A DNA stretch of 64,000 nucleotides from Caballeronia arationis (GTDB taxonomy: Bacteria > Pseudomonadota > Gammaproteobacteria > Burkholderiales > Burkholderiaceae). The position numbers were made by a program, and so were the translations under genes. The DNA is taken from contig NZ_FCOG02000025.1 of assembly GCF_001544975.2 (NCBI RefSeq), forward strand, positions 1-64,000, given 5' to 3'. The notes under the pieces are model-generated. The model searched no databases and was not told where the DNA came from. It saw nothing but the letters and a program-made list of their open reading frames with translations. Below are positions 18,307 to 26,060 of this stretch, piece by piece (the first letter of the stretch is position 1; each line of letters starts with the position of its first letter).

Positions 18307-19230
18307 TCACTTCGGCCATTCATCCAGCGCATCGTTGAACAACGACGCGACGACGCCGCGCAGCCACATCGTGCGCGCGTCGTTGTGGAACTTGCGATGC
18401 CAATGCTGCCGGAGATCAAAGCGCGGCAGGGGCAGTGGCGGCTCGGTGAGCGTGATCGACGCATGTTCGGCGACATAGGCGAAGCCGATCGCGTGCGGAA
18501 CGGTCGCGATCAGATCCGTGCGCGAAAGAATGAACGGCAGGCTCATGAAGTGCGGCGTTTCGAGCACTGCGCGCCGGCGAATACGTTGTTTGTCGAGAAA
18601 ATTCTCAAGGATTTCCTGGCTGCGTCCTTCGGCGCGCACGACGGCGTGTCCACATTCGATGAACTGCTCGAGCGTGAAAGGCCCGCGCGCGAACGGATGA
18701 TCGCGCCGCATCAGGCAGATGAAGCGATGCGAGAAGAGCCGCTGCTGAAAGAAGTTGTTGCCGCCAAGGTCCGGGAAATAGCCGACCGCGAGATCGATGT
18801 CGCCGGCTTCCAGCCCGCGTTCGACTTCGCCGTGCGCGAGCGACACGGAGCGCAGGTTCGCATGCGGCGCCTCGACGGCAAGCGCTTGCAGAAGGCGCGG
18901 CAGGAATACGATCTCGCCGACGTCGGACAGGGCGATCGAAAACGTGTCGGTCGTGGTGGCGGGATCGAAATGCTGGGTGTCGAGGAGGCCTCGTTCTATG
19001 CGCCCGAGCGCCTCGCGAGCGGCGGGCACGAGCGAGAGCGCACGCGGTGTCGGCTCCATCCCGCGCGAAGTCCGCACGAACAGCGGATCGTTGAAGTACT
19101 CGCGCAGCCGGCCGAGCGCCGTGCTCACGCGCGGCTGGCTCACGCCGAGCCGCTCGGCGGCGCGGCTCACGTTGCGCGTCTCCTCGATCGCGACGAGATA
19201 CGGGATGAGGTTCAGATCGAGGTCGTTCAT
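18307..19230 (-). CDS. LysR family transcriptional regulator
   Basis: A 307-residue LTTR with the NodD/NahR-like N-terminus (DLNLIPYLVAIEETRNVSRA, then FNDPLFVRTSRGMEPTPRA) and an effector-binding C-domain. It lies between another LysR gene and the IclR gene on the same strand. A role in aromatic catabolism is possible by location only. Confidence 0.9.
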   Translation of the reverse strand: MNDLDLNLIPYLVAIEETRNVSRAAERLGVSQPRVSTALGRLREYFNDPLFVRTSRGMEPTPRALSLVPAAREALGRIERGLLDTQHFDPATTTDTFSIALSDVGEIVFLPRLLQALAVEAPHANLRSVSLAHGEVERGLEAGDIDLAVGYFPDLGGNNFFQQRLFSHRFICLMRRDHPFARGPFTLEQFIECGHAVVRAEGRSQEILENFLDKQRIRRRAVLETPHFMSLPFILSRTDLIATVPHAIGFAYVAEHASITLTEPPLPLPRFDLRQHWHRKFHNDARTMWLRGVVASLFNDALDEWPK

Positions 19231-19313
19231 GCGGCGGCGTTTTCTACGCGGTTATCGGCTGGCGAGATAGAGGGTAACTTCTCTTTCGCCTTTTCGAATA
19301 GTGGAGCTTGTGC

Positions 19314-20129
19314 CTATCCGCGCCGCGCGACCATCTCCGAGACGCGCTGTGCCGCGTCCTGCAGCGGCTCGAGAAACGCCTTCACCATCTGCTTCGCGCT
19401 CTTTCGCTGCGCGTTCCCGCTGATATTGAGCGCCGCGATCACGCGGCCCTGCCGGTCGCGGATCGGCGCGGACATCGAAATCAGCCCTTCCTCCAGTTCC
19501 TGATCGACGATCGCCCAGCCCTGGCGGCGCACGACACGGATCGCAACTGCGAGCGTGGCCTTGTCGATGAGCGTGCGCGGCGTGCGGACGACGAGTTCGC
19601 TCGCGTCGAGCACGGCATCGAGTTGCGCGTCGTCGAGCGCGGCGAGGAGCACGCGGCCCATCGACGTGCAGAACGCCGGCAGACGGCTGCCGATCGAGAG
19701 GTTCTGCGTGATGATCTTGTGGGTCGGCACGCGCAGCACGTAGACGATGTCCGTGCCGTTCAGCACGGCGGCCGAGCAGCTTTCGTGCACCTGCTCGACG
19801 AGTTCCTCCATCACCGGCTCGGCGAGATTCCAGAACGGCATCGACGTGAGATAGGCGAAACCCAGGTCCAGGATCTTCGGCGTAAGCTGGAAGCGGCGCC
19901 CGTCGGCCTCGACGTAGCCGAGCGCCTGCAGTGTCAGCAGGATGCGGCGCGCGCCCGCGCGCGTGAGGCCTGAGGCGGCGGCCACTTCGGTCAGCGTCTG
20001 CGCGGGGCGGCTCGAATCGAACGAGCGGATTACGGCCAGTCCGCGCGCGAACGACTGGACATACGAATCGCCGGGCCTGGATGCTTCCGGCTCGTCGGCG
20101 GCGGGAGCTTGCTGCAGATCGTTATTCAT
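19314..20129 (-). CDS. pcaR: IclR family regulator, PcaR/PobR-like
   Basis: A 271-residue protein. The N-terminal IclR winged helix (about residues 22-85: YVQSFARGLAVIRSFD, then TLTEVAAASGLTRAGARRILLTL) is followed by the IclR effector domain (about 95-265). The start of the HTH segment is the typical PcaR/PobR/PcaU form. It is divergent from pcaIJFBDC and therefore probably activates that operon in response to beta-ketoadipate, as PcaR does in Pseudomonas. The palindromes in the gap fit this. The symbol is by homology and context. Confidence 0.85.
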   Translation of the reverse strand: MNNDLQQAPAADEPEASRPGDSYVQSFARGLAVIRSFDSSRPAQTLTEVAAASGLTRAGARRILLTLQALGYVEADGRRFQLTPKILDLGFAYLTSMPFWNLAEPVMEELVEQVHESCSAAVLNGTDIVYVLRVPTHKIITQNLSIGSRLPAFCTSMGRVLLAALDDAQLDAVLDASELVVRTPRTLIDKATLAVAIRVVRRQGWAIVDQELEEGLISMSAPIRDRQGRVIAALNISGNAQRKSAKQMVKAFLEPLQDAAQRVSEMVARRG

Positions 20130-20173
20130 GGAGCGAAAGTGAGAGCGGGGCCGTCCGTCGGTAAAAACCCCTA

Positions 20174-20208
20174 GTTCGTTGACACGACAACGAACGCCGG
20201 AATAACAT
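20174..20208 (+). promoter_or_regulatory. pca operon promoter with overlapping inverted repeat
   Basis: TTGACA (20179-20184) and TAACAT (20203-20208) with an 18-bp spacer face pcaI. The perfect 8-bp inverted repeat GTTCGTTG (20174-20181) / CAACGAAC (20188-20195), 6-bp spacer, straddles the -35. This is the layout of a regulator-controlled promoter. Confidence 0.6.
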
Positions 20209-20214
20209 CGCGAT

Positions 20215-20248
20215 GTTCGCTAATCGAATCGATGTTCGCATGTCGAAC
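20215..20248. promoter_or_regulatory. Two PcaR-like 15-bp palindromic sites
   Basis: GTTCGCTAATCGAAT (20215-20229) and GTTCGCATGTCGAAC (20234-20248) share GTTCG/CGAAC arms with a 5-bp centre; their centres are 19 bp apart. The second is a perfect palindrome in its arms. From memory they resemble the 15-bp PcaR site of Pseudomonas putida (GTTCGATAATCGCAC); the first matches it at 12 of 15 positions. Confidence 0.6.
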
Positions 20249-20361
20249 AATTCGGATCAAGTGTTTTGAACAAGCAGGTTAACCCCGAGTCCGGTCCGGC
20301 ATATCGTGTTCGCGTCGAGCGCTTCGCAAAGCCGCCGGGCCACTCGCAGGAGAAGAACGGC

Positions 20362-21054
20362 ATGATCAACAAGATTTTCGATTCGCTCGCGTCGGCGGTG
20401 GCGGATGTGCACGACGGAGCGACCATCATGATCGGTGGTTTCGGCACGGCGGGCATGCCGTCGGAACTGATCGACGCACTAATCGAGCAGGGCGCGCGCG
20501 AGCTCACGATCGTCAACAACAACGCCGGCAACGGCGAGACGGGCCTCGCCGCGCTCCTCAAGGCGAAGCGCGTGCGCAAGATCATCTGCTCGTTTCCGCG
20601 CCAGACCGACTCGCAGGTCTTCGACGCGCTCTACCGCGCGGGCGAAATCGAACTCGAACTCGTGCCGCAGGGCAATCTCGCGGAGCGCATCCGCGCAGCA
20701 GGCGCGGGCATCGGCGGCTTTTTCACGCCGACCGGCTTCGGCACCAAGCTCGCGAAAGGCAAGGAAACGCGCTTGATCGACGGCAAGCACTACGTGCTCG
20801 AAGCGCCGCTGCACGCCGATTTCGCGCTCGTGAAGGCATATAAGGGCGACCGCTGGGGCAATCTGGTCTATCGTAAAACTGCGCGCAACTTCGGGCCGAT
20901 CATGGCGAGCGCGGCGAAGACCGCGATCGTGCAGGTGTCGCAGGTCGTCGAACTCGGCGCGCTCGATCCGGAAAACATCATCACGCCGGGCATTTTCGTG
21001 CAGCGCGTCGTGGAAGTGCCGCAAGCCGTCCACCAAGCCGAACTCGCGGCCTAA
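20362..21054 (+). CDS. pcaI: 3-oxoadipate CoA-transferase subunit A
   Basis: A 230-residue family I CoA-transferase alpha subunit, with the CoA-binding loop GGFGTAGMPSEL near residues 28-39 and the GIGGFFTPTGFGT segment. With PcaJ it activates beta-ketoadipate using succinyl-CoA. The ATG at 20362 has a GGAG site (20349-20352) 9 bases upstream; an upstream in-frame extension lacks homology. It is first in the pcaIJFBDC operon, which defines the substrate. It is paralogous to ScoA at 2.3 kb. Confidence 0.93.
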   Translation: MINKIFDSLASAVADVHDGATIMIGGFGTAGMPSELIDALIEQGARELTIVNNNAGNGETGLAALLKAKRVRKIICSFPRQTDSQVFDALYRAGEIELELVPQGNLAERIRAAGAGIGGFFTPTGFGTKLAKGKETRLIDGKHYVLEAPLHADFALVKAYKGDRWGNLVYRKTARNFGPIMASAAKTAIVQVSQVVELGALDPENIITPGIFVQRVVEVPQAVHQAELAA

Positions 21055-21070
21055 GCAGAAAGGAACAGCC

Positions 21071-21727
21071 ATGAAAAAACTGACTCGTGACGAAATGGCG
21101 AAGCGCGTCGCCGCCGACATTCCCGAAGGCGCCTACGTGAACCTCGGCATCGGCGTGCCGACGCTCGTCGCCAACCATCTCGCGGCGGACCGCGAAATCT
21201 TCCTGCACAGCGAAAACGGCCTGCTCGGCATGGGACCGGCGCCGGCCAAGGGCGAGGAAGACGACGAACTCATCAACGCCGGCAAGCAGCACGTGACGCT
21301 GCTCACGGGCGGCGCGTATTTCCACCACGCCGATTCGTTCGCGATGATGCGCGGCGGCCACCTCGATTTCTGCGTGCTCGGCGCGTTCCAGGTGTCGGCG
21401 AAGGGCGATCTCGCGAACTGGCATACCGGCGCGCCCGACGCGATTCCGGCGGTCGGAGGCGCGATGGACCTCGCGATCGGCGCGAAGCAGGTCTACGTGA
21501 TGATGGAATTGCTGACGAAGCAGGGCGAAAGCAAGCTGGTCGCGGAGTGCTCGTACCCGGTGACGGGTGTGGACTGCGTCGATCGCGTGTACACCGATCT
21601 CGCCGTGTTCGACGTGACGCCGGAAGGCTTCGTCGTGCGCGAAATCGTCGATGGCTTGTCGTTCGAAGAGCTCCAGGAACTCGCCAAGGTGCCGCTGCAA
21701 TACGCGCCGCTGACCGAAGCCGCCTGA
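21071..21727 (+). CDS. pcaJ: 3-oxoadipate CoA-transferase subunit B
   Basis: A 218-residue beta subunit with the active-site motif HSENGLLGMGPAP (about residues 49-61, Glu nucleophile) and the N-terminal KRVAADIPEGAYVNLGIG. It starts 16 bp after pcaI behind an AAAGGAA site. It works with PcaI to make 3-oxoadipyl-CoA, the substrate of the next gene's thiolase. Confidence 0.93.
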   Translation: MKKLTRDEMAKRVAADIPEGAYVNLGIGVPTLVANHLAADREIFLHSENGLLGMGPAPAKGEEDDELINAGKQHVTLLTGGAYFHHADSFAMMRGGHLDFCVLGAFQVSAKGDLANWHTGAPDAIPAVGGAMDLAIGAKQVYVMMELLTKQGESKLVAECSYPVTGVDCVDRVYTDLAVFDVTPEGFVVREIVDGLSFEELQELAKVPLQYAPLTEAA

Positions 21728-21773
21728 ACCGCTGCCTGTAACGCTGCCTGTACCGATTAATCCGGAGACATTG

Positions 21774-22976
21774 ATGAAAGAAGCATTTTTGTGTGACGCG
21801 ATTCGTACCCCGATTGGCCGCTATGCCGGCGCGCTTTCGTCGGTGCGTGCCGACGACCTCGGCGCGGTGCCGCTGCGCGCGCTGATGGAGCGCAACAAGG
21901 ACGTGGACTGGAACGCCGTCGAAGAAGTGATCTACGGCTGCGCGAACCAGGCGGGCGAGGACAATCGTAACGTCGCGCGCATGTCGACGCTGCTGGCAGG
22001 TCTCCCCGAAGGCATCGCGGGCACGACCGTGAACCGCTTGTGCGGCTCGGGCATGGACGCGATCGGCATCGCCGCGCGCGCGATCAAGTCGGGCGAGGCG
22101 AGCTTCCTGATCGCGGGCGGCGTCGAGAGCATGAGCCGCGCGCCGTTCGTGCAGGGCAAGGCGACCTCGGCGTTCTCGCGTCAGGCCGACATCTACGATA
22201 CGACGATTGGCTGGCGCTTCGTCAATCCGCTGATGAAGAAGCAATACGGCGTCGATTCGATGCCGGAAACGGCGGAAAACGTCGCCGACGACTACAAGGT
22301 GAGCCGCGCCGACCAGGACGCGTTCGCCGTGCGCAGCCAGCAAAAGGCGGCGCGCGCGCAGAAGGACGGCACGCTCGCGCAGGAAATCGTCCCGGTGACG
22401 ATCGCGCAGAAGAAGGGCGATCCGATTGTCGTGTCGCAGGACGAGCATCCGCGCGAGACGAGCATCGAGGCGCTCGCAAAGCTGAAGGGCGTCGTGCGCC
22501 CGGACGGCAGCGTTACGGCGGGCAACGCGTCGGGCGTGAACGACGGCGCGGCTGCGCTCATCATCGCCGACGAAGACAGCGCGAAGCGTTTCGGCCTCGT
22601 GCCGCGCGCGCGCATTCTCGGCCTCGCGACCGCGGGCGTCGCGCCGCGCGTGATGGGCATCGGCCCGGCTCCGGCGACGCAAAAGCTGCTCAAGCGCCTG
22701 AACATGACCATCGACCAGTTCGACGTGATCGAACTGAATGAAGCGTTCGCGTCGCAAGGCCTCGCCGTGCTGCGCATGCTCGGCATCGCCGACGACGATC
22801 CCCGCGTCAACCCGAACGGCGGCGCGATCGCGCTCGGCCACCCGCTCGGCATGAGCGGCGCGCGCCTCGTCACGACCGCGAGCTACCAGTTGCATCGCAC
22901 CGGCGGCCGCTTCGCACTGTGCACGATGTGCATCGGCGTGGGTCAGGGCATCGCGATTGCGATCGAACGTGTCTGA
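21774..22976 (+). CDS. pcaF: 3-oxoadipyl-CoA thiolase
   Basis: A 400-residue thiolase. Cys90 in NRLCGSGMDAIG is the acyl-accepting cysteine, with GGAIALGHPLGMSGAR (His) and CTMCIGVGQG (second Cys) near the C-terminus. It cleaves beta-ketoadipyl-CoA to succinyl-CoA and acetyl-CoA. The ATG at 21774 follows a CCGGAG site; the in-frame TTG at 21771 is less likely. It ends inside the start region of pcaB. Confidence 0.95.
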   Translation: MKEAFLCDAIRTPIGRYAGALSSVRADDLGAVPLRALMERNKDVDWNAVEEVIYGCANQAGEDNRNVARMSTLLAGLPEGIAGTTVNRLCGSGMDAIGIAARAIKSGEASFLIAGGVESMSRAPFVQGKATSAFSRQADIYDTTIGWRFVNPLMKKQYGVDSMPETAENVADDYKVSRADQDAFAVRSQQKAARAQKDGTLAQEIVPVTIAQKKGDPIVVSQDEHPRETSIEALAKLKGVVRPDGSVTAGNASGVNDGAAALIIADEDSAKRFGLVPRARILGLATAGVAPRVMGIGPAPATQKLLKRLNMTIDQFDVIELNEAFASQGLAVLRMLGIADDDPRVNPNGGAIALGHPLGMSGARLVTTASYQLHRTGGRFALCTMCIGVGQGIAIAIERV

Positions 22977-24339
22977 CGCCATGTTCGCGGCTACCGGACG
23001 GCTGACCGACCTCATCTGCGGCACCGATGCGATGAACGCGGTCTGGTCGCCGCACGCGACCGTCCAGGCGATGCTCGACGTCGAAGCCGCGCTCGCGCGT
23101 GCTTCGGCGGCGCATGGCGTGATTCCGTCGAGCGCGGTCGGCGCGATCGAAGCCGCGTGCCGCGCGGACGCGATCGACGCGCGCGCGCTCATGACCGGCG
23201 CGGCGGCGGGCGGCAATCTGGCGATTCCGCTCGTGAAGCTTCTGACGGCCGTCGTGAAAGACGCCGACGCCGAAGCCGCCAAGTACGTCCACTGGGGCGC
23301 GACGAGTCAGGACATTATCGACACCGGCACGGTGCTCCAGTTGCGCGCGGCGCTCGACATCGTCGATGCCGACCTGCGCGACCTGTGCGCTGCGCTTGCC
23401 GACCAGGCAAGGAAATACCGCACGACGCCGATGATCGGCCGCACCTGGCTGCAACAGGCGCTCCCGATCACGCTCGGCCTCAAGTTCGCGCAATGGCTCG
23501 ACGCGCTGACGCGTCACCGCGAGCGCTTTTCAGCGCTGCGCTCACGCGCGCTCGCACTGCAGTTCGGCGGCGCGGCGGGCACGCTCGCGAGCCTGCGCGA
23601 CAAGGCGCAGCCGGTCGCGCAGACGCTCGCCGACGAACTCGGCCTCGCGCTGCCCGCGCTGCCGTGGCATACCGAGCGCGACCGCATCGCGGAAACCGCT
23701 TCGTGCTTCGGCATGCTGATCGGCACGCTCGGCAAGATGGCGCGCGATATTTCGCTGTCGATGCAGACCGAGGTCGGCGAACTTGCGGAACCGGCTGCAG
23801 CGGGCAAGGGCGGTTCGTCGACGATGCCGCACAAGCGCAATCCGGTCGGTTGCGCTGCCGTATTGACCGCGGCGACGCGCTCGCCGGGTCTCGTCGCGAC
23901 GATTTTCGCGGGAATGGTGCAGGAGCACGAGCGCGCGCTCGGCGGCTGGCAGGCCGAGTGGGAAGCGCTGCCGGAACTTGCTCGCCTCGCGGGGGGCGCG
24001 CTCGCGCAAATGAAGACAATCGTCGCGGACATCGAAGTGAACACCGAGCGGCTCGCGGCGAATCTAGCCGCGACGCGCGGCCTCGTGCTCGGCGAAGCGG
24101 TGATGCTCGCGCTCGGCGACCGGATCGGCCGGCTCGATGCGCACAAGCTGGTCGAGCGCGCGTCGAAGGAGGCGGTCGCGAGCGGCCGCACGCTCTTCGA
24201 CGTGCTCGGCGCGGACGCCACCGTCATGCAGCATCTCTCGACCGATCAGTTGAAACAGTTGCTCGACCCGGCGAATTACGCCGGCGAGGCGCAGGCATTC
24301 ATCGATGCTGCGCTCGAGCTTCATCACGCCAACGCGTGA
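22969..24339 (+). CDS. pcaB: 3-carboxy-cis,cis-muconate cycloisomerase
   Basis: A 456-residue member of the fumarase/aspartase superfamily with the signature GKGGSSTMPHKRNPVGC at about residues 284-300. It lactonises beta-carboxymuconate in the protocatechuate branch. The family N-terminus MSDxMFAxTGRLTDLICGTD suggests a GTG start at 22969, overlapping the pcaF stop by 8 bases, with likely translational coupling. The ATG at 22981 is the alternative. No independent ribosome site is seen. Confidence 0.92.
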   Translation: MSDAMFAATGRLTDLICGTDAMNAVWSPHATVQAMLDVEAALARASAAHGVIPSSAVGAIEAACRADAIDARALMTGAAAGGNLAIPLVKLLTAVVKDADAEAAKYVHWGATSQDIIDTGTVLQLRAALDIVDADLRDLCAALADQARKYRTTPMIGRTWLQQALPITLGLKFAQWLDALTRHRERFSALRSRALALQFGGAAGTLASLRDKAQPVAQTLADELGLALPALPWHTERDRIAETASCFGMLIGTLGKMARDISLSMQTEVGELAEPAAAGKGGSSTMPHKRNPVGCAAVLTAATRSPGLVATIFAGMVQEHERALGGWQAEWEALPELARLAGGALAQMKTIVADIEVNTERLAANLAATRGLVLGEAVMLALGDRIGRLDAHKLVERASKEAVASGRTLFDVLGADATVMQHLSTDQLKQLLDPANYAGEAQAFIDAALELHHANA

Positions 24340-24374
24340 TCCGTCAGGAACGAAACCCAGGAGCCAAACGCAAA

Positions 24375-25169
24375 ATGCCTCACGTCGCCGTCAACGGTAT
24401 CCAGCTTTACTATCGCATCGATGCCGACGCGGGCGAGACCGCCCCGTGGCTCGTGCTGTCCAATTCGCTCGGCAGCGACATGTCGATGTGGGCGCCGCAG
24501 GCCGAGGCGTTCGCGAAGAAGTTCCGCGTGCTGCGCTACGACACGCGCGGCCACGGCCACTCGGACGCGCCGCAGGGCCCTTACACGATCGACCAGCTGA
24601 TCGGCGACGTGATCGGCCTGATGGACACGCTGCACATCAAGCGTGCGCACTACTGCGGCCTGTCGATGGGCGGGCTGACCGGCGTCGGCCTCGCCGCGCG
24701 CCACCCGGAGCGCTTCGAGCGCGTGGTGCTGTCGAATACGGCGGCGCTGATCGGTTCGGACGCCGTCTGGACGCCGCGCGCGGCGAAGGCGCGCGAGGTC
24801 GGTGGCATGATCGGTCTCACCGATGCAGTGATTCCGCGCTGGTTCACGGCGGGCTTCATCGAGCGCGAGCCGCTCGTGCTCGCGCCGATCCGCGACGTGT
24901 TCCGCCATACCTCGGGCGACGGCTACGCGTCGAATTGCGAAGCGATCCGCGACGCCGACCTGCGCGGCGAAGCGAAGACCATCAAGGCACCGGTGCTGGT
25001 GATCGCCGGCACGCACGACATGTCGACGCCGGCCGAGCAGGGCCGTGAACTTGCCGGCTATATAGAAGGGGCGCGCTACGTCGAACTCGACGCGGCGCAT
25101 CTGTCGAACATCGAAAAATCGGCGGAATACACCCGCCACGTGCTGGAGTTCCTGGGAGAACAACAATGA
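24375..25169 (+). CDS. pcaD: 3-oxoadipate enol-lactonase
   Basis: A 264-residue alpha/beta hydrolase. The nucleophile elbow GLSMGG has Ser97, and a C-terminal His lies in LDAAHLSNIE. It hydrolyses beta-ketoadipate enol-lactone to beta-ketoadipate. The ATG at 24375 has an AGGAG site at 24358-24362. The last four bases overlap the pcaC start (ATGA). Confidence 0.93.
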   Translation: MPHVAVNGIQLYYRIDADAGETAPWLVLSNSLGSDMSMWAPQAEAFAKKFRVLRYDTRGHGHSDAPQGPYTIDQLIGDVIGLMDTLHIKRAHYCGLSMGGLTGVGLAARHPERFERVVLSNTAALIGSDAVWTPRAAKAREVGGMIGLTDAVIPRWFTAGFIEREPLVLAPIRDVFRHTSGDGYASNCEAIRDADLRGEAKTIKAPVLVIAGTHDMSTPAEQGRELAGYIEGARYVELDAAHLSNIEKSAEYTRHVLEFLGEQQ

Positions 25170-25561
25170 CCGAAGACGAACGTTACGATGCGGGCCTCGG
25201 CGTGCGCCGCGCGGTGCTCGGCGACGCGCATGTGGACCGGTCGCTCGCCAATCGCACCGATCTCACGACGGAGTTTCAGAACCTGATCACGCGCTATGCA
25301 TGGGGCGAGATCTGGACGCGGCCGGGCTTGCCGCGCCACACGCGCAGCCTCGTGACCATCGCGATGATGGTCGCGCTCAACCGCAACGAGGAACTGGCGC
25401 TGCATTTGCGGGCGGCGAAGAACAATGGCGTGTCGCGCGACGAGATCAAGGAGATCCTGATGCAGACCGCGATCTATTGCGGCGTGCCCGCGGCGAACTC
25501 GGCGTTCCATCTGGCGCAGAAGATCTTCGACGAGGACGACAAGGCGTTGCCACCGGGGTGA
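25166..25561 (+). CDS. pcaC: 4-carboxymuconolactone decarboxylase
   Basis: A 131-residue AhpD-like helical protein of the CMD family, with the core RHTRSLVTIAMMVALNRNEELALHLRAAKNNG and a following QTAIYCGVPAANSAF segment. It decarboxylates gamma-carboxymuconolactone. It overlaps pcaD by four bases, and a terminator follows, so the pca operon ends here. The pcaGH dioxygenase genes are not in this window. Confidence 0.93.
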   Translation: MTEDERYDAGLGVRRAVLGDAHVDRSLANRTDLTTEFQNLITRYAWGEIWTRPGLPRHTRSLVTIAMMVALNRNEELALHLRAAKNNGVSRDEIKEILMQTAIYCGVPAANSAFHLAQKIFDEDDKALPPG

Positions 25562-25613
25562 TCAGGTCGGGAGCGGCGCGCGGGTAAAGCGTCGTTTGCC
25601 GAAGCTGAATGAG

Positions 25614-25652
25614 AAGGCCGTTCCGGTTTGCGCCGGGGCGGCCTTTTGTTTT
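25614..25652 (+). terminator. Terminator of the pca operon
   Basis: A 13-bp stem with two G-T pairs (25614-25626 with 25633-25645), a 6-base loop and a TTTTGTTTT tail. Confidence 0.85.
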
Positions 25653-26060
25653 GTCCGCGCGTTCGGTGGCAATCTGTCGCGAATCAACTGATCGGGCTAT
25701 GCCGAACGGCCTGAGATGCCAATGGAAAAGGTAGTCCGTTCAGCTATTTAGAGGGTCTTTAGGATTTTTCGTGTGGTTGAAAATTTACTCGTTTGTCAGA
25801 ATCTTGCGCGAGTTTGGTTGCTTTCTAGCGGGTAAGGGATATCGATGTTGCGTCCAAGTGTCGCGATATTGATTAGGCATTCGAAGCAAGTAATCCAATT
25901 CAGTGTTGTAGAAGGACCGGGTTAATTACCGGCACGCGTGCTCGAACGCCTGGACCCATGCTCAAATCGGTGCATCCAAAATATTTAGGATAGCTGTGTA
26001 AAGTCAACAATTACGGGGCGCGTTCTACGCGTCTTTAATACTGAGAGTGATCGAATAAAA
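25653..26060. other. AT-richer intergenic region before the adhesin gene
   Basis: About 400 bp with lower GC than its neighbours and no credible ORF. It presumably holds the adhesin promoter and a long 5' leader. A short dyad (GGT-TAATT-ACC) lies at about 25920-25930. I could not assign a convincing -35/-10 pair. The base-composition drop is common upstream of surface genes and horizontally acquired loci. Confidence 0.4.
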
